Below are positions 60,023 through 64,000 of a DNA stretch of 64,000 nucleotides, in pieces (the first letter of the stretch is position 1; each line of letters begins with the position of its first letter). Both the position numbers and the translations under genes were made by a program. Origin of the DNA: Flavobacterium tibetense (GTDB lineage: Bacteria > Bacteroidota > Bacteroidia > Flavobacteriales > Flavobacteriaceae); assembly GCF_003293845.1 (NCBI RefSeq), contig NZ_QLST01000004.1, positions 1 through 64,000 of the forward strand. The letters are read 5' to 3'. The notes beneath the pieces were generated by a model. The model ran no database searches and was not told the origin of the DNA. It saw nothing but the letters and a program-made list of their open reading frames with translations.

Positions 60023-62314
60023 TTATCTAATTACCATTACTTTTTTAACCGTAGAATCAGTTCCATCTTGGCTTGCTACAAAAATCATGTAGACGCCCGA
60101 TGCTACTTTGTATTTCCCAAAAGCGGTTGTATCCCATTCAATGGTTCCACCTGCAGAAGTAGTTTCAAAAACTAAATTTCCTTCAATATCGGTAATTTTT
60201 ATGTTTGCTTTGTCGGTTAATCCACTAATTTTTACTGTGCCAACAAATCCTGGTCGTACTGGATTGGGATACACAAAAACATCGGCTAAACTATCGCTGG
60301 GTTTGGTAGACGTTCCTAAAAAGGATACCATTCCTTTGTCGGTTGCAAAAAACACTTCGCCTGAATTTCCGTCTATTTCAATGTCTAAAATATTGTTGCT
60401 AGGCAATGGCGAGTTGTCTTTGTCAAAGCGATAAATAGTTTCTTGCCCGTTTGCAGAAACTAAGAAAACACCACCATTTGCTATGGAAACCCATTTTCTA
60501 TTAGCGCCATCAACCGCAATATCGATGATGGATTGTTGGAAGAAAAGTTCTTGTGCTAAATCTCCTTCTTGAATAACAATATTAGTTGTGGTTAATTCTG
60601 TTTCCGACAAAAATCTGTCAACACTTGATAGAATTCGTAATCCTCTGAATGTACCAATCCATAACTGGTTTCTATTGTCTAATGCTACACAAGTTACCAC
60701 AGGATCGGGCAAGTTGCCGTTATTTACATTAATATTGATGAATTTATTGTTCAAATTTTCATTGAAAGCGACTATCCCATCGTTGTAAGCAGCAATCCAT
60801 TTGGTTTTGTTTTTATCTATAGCAATAGTGTTGTATCGTCCGGTTGCAATATTAGCGGTAATTCCTTGTAGATTGTACGATTGCCATTGGTTACCACGTA
60901 ATACTTTAATTCCGCGATTAACAAATGCATTGGTAATCCAAAGATTTCCATCACTATCAAAGGTGGGACTGTTGATACGAATGTCAACATAAGAAGGATT
61001 AGGTGGAGTTAAAACTAAAGATTCTAAACCATTTGGTCCTGTATTGGTGTTGTTTAGAAGCGAGATATCACTTCCATTAATTTTTAAAAGACCGGAAAAA
61101 TAAGAAGAAATATAGACTTCATTCGGATTGCTTGGATTTATAGCGATATCGGATAACGATTTTGCTTCCAATAAATCTTCATAAGGAATTACGCTCCAAC
61201 CGTTTTGGTGTTCAAAGTAACTAATTCCCAGTTCATCCAAAGGATATGGATTATATTGTTGGTTGTATCTTCCATGTACAGTCCAAATTCGATTAGGGCC
61301 TTTTTTTACTCTAAAAATATAGTTTTGCAAAGGGCCATTGGGAGAAATATTTTCAAAATTAGTTGGGTTTGCCAAAGCGGTTTCAAAAAGCCCGTCTTTT
61401 TCAGTTCCAATGAATAATTTTCCGTTAACTACTGTTGCTGCTGTAAAGCGAGGATTGTATTCTGGAATGGAAGCATTTGTGATAGTAGCAATAGTGTTAA
61501 ACGTTTGGTTTAAAACAAAAACGGATGTTGGAGTAGTAACAATAATCTCGGATTGATTGGTTTTTAGTCTCAACCCAACTTGAAAGTGATTAAGAATTTC
61601 AACAAAAGCACTTCCGTTGTGTCGATATGTTCTCCCATTGGTATTGGATGCAATAAGTTGGTTGTTGAAAGTGATAATTCCTGTCCAAAAACCGTTGTCA
61701 AATGTAGACCATTCAGCAAAATCAAATAAGAAAGGATTATTCAGATCGCCCTTTCTAATTCCGTTTGTTCTAGTAACTGCATAAATTTCGTTGTCTTTTA
61801 CAGTTGTTTGTAACACTTCTAGTTCTTCGCCGCTTGGTCCTATAAAATAGGTAGTTATAAATTCTAGAGTAGTGGCGTTGAGTACGGAAATTCCGTAGTC
61901 GGTGGCAATATAGATTCTTCCGTTGTGTTCGTATAAATCGTTGATTCTTTTTTTGTTGGGCGGAACAGGAACTTCAGTAATAATATCTACTTTTTGAGTG
62001 ATGCTTCCATCCCCATTGATTACTAAAAGTAAACCATTGGTATTACCAACAAAAGTTTTATTCACAACATCAGAACGTGTAATGCAAGTAATCGATTCTG
62101 GTTTGAAGCCGTTTATTGCATTAGTTTGACTTAAGTTTCCAGTTGTTGTGTTTTTTGAGAAAACGCTATTTTCGGTAGCCGCATAGACATTGGTACTTCC
62201 ATTAGTTACATCAACAATTTCATTGTACGAAAAATAACTTTTCCACAATTGATTGTTTTGTTGGGCAAACAATTGAAAGTTAATAAGGAGTAAAAGCCAA
62301 ATATATCGTTTCAT
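60023..62314 (-). CDS. porZ: PorZ-like type IX secretion beta-propeller protein
   Basis: The 763-residue exported protein (signal INFQLFAQQ) is built from beta-propeller repeats such as VNKTFVGNTNGLLLVI, KLFIGTEKDGLFE, KTKWIAAYNDGIVAFNE, QLWIGTFRGLRIL and KWVSIANGGVFLV. A type A sorting-domain-like end follows (VFVYPNPVRPGFVGTVKISG to VASGVYMIFV). Two propellers plus such an end match PorZ, a surface component of the type IX secretion attachment complex. The identity rests on layout and size and is likely but not certain. It stands before recO. Confidence 0.8.
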   Translation of the reverse strand: MKRYIWLLLLINFQLFAQQNNQLWKSYFSYNEIVDVTNGSTNVYAATENSVFSKNTTTGNLSQTNAINGFKPESITCITRSDVVNKTFVGNTNGLLLVINGDGSITQKVDIITEVPVPPNKKRINDLYEHNGRIYIATDYGISVLNATTLEFITTYFIGPSGEELEVLQTTVKDNEIYAVTRTNGIRKGDLNNPFLFDFAEWSTFDNGFWTGIITFNNQLIASNTNGRTYRHNGSAFVEILNHFQVGLRLKTNQSEIIVTTPTSVFVLNQTFNTIATITNASIPEYNPRFTAATVVNGKLFIGTEKDGLFETALANPTNFENISPNGPLQNYIFRVKKGPNRIWTVHGRYNQQYNPYPLDELGISYFEHQNGWSVIPYEDLLEAKSLSDIAINPSNPNEVYISSYFSGLLKINGSDISLLNNTNTGPNGLESLVLTPPNPSYVDIRINSPTFDSDGNLWITNAFVNRGIKVLRGNQWQSYNLQGITANIATGRYNTIAIDKNKTKWIAAYNDGIVAFNENLNNKFININVNNGNLPDPVVTCVALDNRNQLWIGTFRGLRILSSVDRFLSETELTTTNIVIQEGDLAQELFFQQSIIDIAVDGANRKWVSIANGGVFLVSANGQETIYRFDKDNSPLPSNNILDIEIDGNSGEVFFATDKGMVSFLGTSTKPSDSLADVFVYPNPVRPGFVGTVKISGLTDKANIKITDIEGNLVFETTSAGGTIEWDTTAFGKYKVASGVYMIFVASQDGTDSTVKKVMVIR

Positions 62315-62329
62315 TCTAGCAATTTAATA

Positions 62330-62337
62330 CAAATATA
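62330..62337 (-). promoter_or_regulatory. -7 box TATATTTG of the PorZ-like gene
   Basis: Exact TAnnTTTG match on the minus strand, 15 bases before the ATG at 62314. The gdhA terminator lies just upstream at 62379-62406. Confidence 0.55.
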
Positions 62338-62378
62338 GTATAAACGTAAGAATTCTGTATTTATGCTATTGAAATAAA

Positions 62379-62406
62379 AAAAGTCCATTCAACTGAATGG
62401 ACTTTT
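62379..62406 (-). terminator. Terminator of gdhA
   Basis: AAAAGTCCATTC and GAATGGACTTTT are perfect inverses around AACT, followed on the minus strand by TTTTTTTATTTC. It lies 22 bases after the gdhA stop. Confidence 0.88.
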
Positions 62407-62428
62407 AAAATATTTGGATATGATTGTA

Positions 62429-63772
62429 TTAAACTACGCCTTGAGCCAACATAGCGTCAGCAACTTTTACGAATCCAGCGATGTTAGCACCTTTAACATA
62501 GTTTACATAGCCATCTTCTTCTGTTCCGTATTTTTTACATTGGCTGTGAATACCAACCATAATATCTTTTAAACGAGCATCAACCTCTTCGCTTGTCCAA
62601 TTTAAACGGATAGAGTTTTGTGTCATTTCTAAACCTGAAGCGGCAACACCACCAGCATTTGCAGCTTTACCTGGTGCAAATAATACTTTTGCATCAAGGA
62701 ATAATTTAATTGCATCTAGGGTACAAGGCATGTTTGCTGCTTCAGTAACACACATAACGCCATTAGCAATAAGTTTTTGAGCGTCATCTGCATTTAATTC
62801 ATTTTGAGTTGCACATGGAATAGCGATATCTACTTTAGCTTCCCAAGGACTTTTTCCTTTGTGGAATACTGCATTTGGGTATCTTTCAACATAAGTTTCC
62901 GCTTTATTGCTGCCACTTGCTCTCATTTCAAGCATGTATTCGATTTTGTCTCCAGAAATTCCGTCTGCATCATAAATGTATCCGTCAGGACCAGAAATTG
63001 TAACTAATTTTCCACCTAATTCGTTTACTTTTAAAGCAACACCCCAAGCAACGTTACCAAAACCTGAGATTGCTACTGTTTTTCCTTCGATTTTTTCGCC
63101 TCTAGTTCTCAACATTTGCTCAGTGAAATAAACAACACCATAACCAGTAGCTTCTGGACGAATTAATGAACCACCGTAAGCTAAACCTTTTCCAGTTAAA
63201 ACTCCAGTGAATTCATTGCGAATTCTTTTGTATTGTCCGAACATGTAACCAATTTCTCTTGCTCCAACTCCAATGTCTCCAGCAGGAACGTCTAGGTCTG
63301 GGCCAATATGACGACATAATTCTGTCATGAAAGATTGACAAAAACGCATAATCTCACCATCCGATTTCCCTTGTGGGTCAAAATCAGAACCACCTTTACC
63401 ACCACCCATTGGAAGTGTAGTTAAGCTGTTTTTAAACACTTGCTCAAAAGCTAAGAATTTAAGAACAGATAAATTTACTGTATTATGAAAACGGATACCG
63501 CCTTTATATGGTCCAATAGCTGAGTTCATTTGAATTCGGAAACCTCTGTTTACTTGAATTTCTCCTTTATCATCAACCCAAGGTACTCTAAAAATGATTG
63601 AACGCTCTGGCTCAGACATTCTTAATAACAGATTTTTTCCGTCATATTTTTTTTGTTCGGCAATAAAAGGAATTACTGTTTCAGCAAATTCTTTAACTGC
63701 TTGTAAAAATTCAGGTTCATTTGGATTTTTGGCTTCTACTTCCGCCATAAAATCTTTAATTTTTTGTTCCAT
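62429..63772 (-). CDS. gdhA: NADP-type glutamate dehydrogenase
   Basis: It links ammonium to 2-oxoglutarate to give glutamate. The 447-residue hexameric type enzyme has YKGGIRFHNTVNLSVLKFLAFEQ with the substrate Lys, LPMGGGKGGSDFDPQGKSDGE with the catalytic Lys, and DVPAGDIGVGAREIGYMFG. The dinucleotide fold is in VAISGFGNVAWG. Length and the GGGKGGSDFDP block fit the NADP-specific bacterial family, so a biosynthetic role is likely. It is monocistronic with its own terminator. Confidence 0.96.
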   Translation of the reverse strand: MEQKIKDFMAEVEAKNPNEPEFLQAVKEFAETVIPFIAEQKKYDGKNLLLRMSEPERSIIFRVPWVDDKGEIQVNRGFRIQMNSAIGPYKGGIRFHNTVNLSVLKFLAFEQVFKNSLTTLPMGGGKGGSDFDPQGKSDGEIMRFCQSFMTELCRHIGPDLDVPAGDIGVGAREIGYMFGQYKRIRNEFTGVLTGKGLAYGGSLIRPEATGYGVVYFTEQMLRTRGEKIEGKTVAISGFGNVAWGVALKVNELGGKLVTISGPDGYIYDADGISGDKIEYMLEMRASGSNKAETYVERYPNAVFHKGKSPWEAKVDIAIPCATQNELNADDAQKLIANGVMCVTEAANMPCTLDAIKLFLDAKVLFAPGKAANAGGVAASGLEMTQNSIRLNWTSEEVDARLKDIMVGIHSQCKKYGTEEDGYVNYVKGANIAGFVKVADAMLAQGVV

Positions 63773-63840
63773 GTTGTATTAAATCAATTTAAATCAATTT
63801 ATATTTTTTGTGTTTAACAGAACTTATTAGTTAAACTCGA

Positions 63841-63848
63841 CAAATATA
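63841..63848 (-). promoter_or_regulatory. -7 box TATATTTG of gdhA
   Basis: Exact TAnnTTTG match on the minus strand, 68 bases before the ATG. On the plus strand another TATATTTG at 63982-63989 points out of the window and may start a gene beyond it. The remaining spacer to 64000 is AT-rich and holds nothing else recognised. Confidence 0.5.
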
Positions 63849-64000
63849 CATTTAAAAAAATCATGGTAAATTTATTTTACAAAAAAATTAAGATTTAACA
63901 TTATTTTCAGGCGTTTTGAAAATTTTAAGATTTTTTAAACAAGAAAATTGATATTTTTTTTTAATCTGAACTTTGTTTTTATATATTTGTCCGATAATAG

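Noticed and set aside
1..64000. tRNA or rRNA genes
   Set aside because: No cloverleaf, TTCGAATC-like arm or rRNA word was noticed by eye; a tRNA scan could not be run.

Overview
The window reads as a chromosome segment of a Flavobacteriaceae bacterium, most likely Flavobacterium or a close relative. The evidence is low GC, many promoters with a TAnnTTTG -7 box, a suf cluster without an isc system, GLPGLI-family proteins, TonB-dependent receptors, a PorZ-like type IX secretion protein, and DUF2480, DUF3078 and DUF5689 proteins. No rRNA, tRNA, prophage or CRISPR array was seen.

Layout. (1) 1-2645: a complete IS21-family element (istA, istB) with four 23-24 bp-spaced transposase-binding repeats at each end. 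(2) 2650-8045: an accessory array on the minus strand. It has an orphan LuxR-type response regulator and three repeated cassettes, each made of a small secreted peptide, an intercistronic hairpin and a GLPGLI protein, plus a fourth GLPGLI gene. A dyad, GTATAG-N5-CTATAC, precedes the regulator and two of the cassettes, and lies against the IS21 end where a further cassette was probably cut off. The peptides share an almost identical 20-residue leader but have unrelated, Cys-containing mature parts. This is the best candidate for an undescribed system. (3) 8154-15591, minus strand: an OmpA protein, a C-terminal processing protease, rnpA, an M1 aminopeptidase, an S8 protease and a metallo-hydrolase. 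(4) 15676-26577, plus strand: the suf cluster (sufA, sufB, sufC, sufD, sufS, sufE, sufT) interrupted by a four-helix-bundle (S23-type) gene, two membrane proteins and a lipoprotein, then DUF2480 and DUF3078 genes.

(5) 26575-33980: hflX, then an outer-membrane operon (TonB receptor, anchor-J protein, DUF5689 lipoprotein) divergent from a secreted EEP nuclease. (6) 34014-36415: 3-hydroxyanthranilate dioxygenase and an ALDH7-type aldehyde dehydrogenase. (7) 36431-38235: a lone accessory gene with a PD-(D/E)XK-like core and a SEC-C tail, bounded by a perfect 10-bp inverted repeat. (8) 38254-46937, minus strand: RlpA-like protein, membrane protein, pgi, M23 peptidase, tryptophan 2,3-dioxygenase with a DUF3108 gene, a putative small RNA, and a tyrosine-degradation operon (hppD, membrane protein, hmgA). 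(9) 47100-64000: a patatin fused to an outer-membrane barrel, uvrC, a zinc deacylase, a PLP decarboxylase, a folate cyclo-ligase, lspA, a DksA-like gene, ileS, recO, porZ-like and gdhA.

Together the core genes cover Fe-S assembly, aromatic amino-acid breakdown, envelope proteolysis and secretion. A second theme is the spacers between genes. Many hold short reiterated words (for example ACTGAAAACTGCG or AAAGGCAAAAGG) arranged as inverted or tandem repeats.
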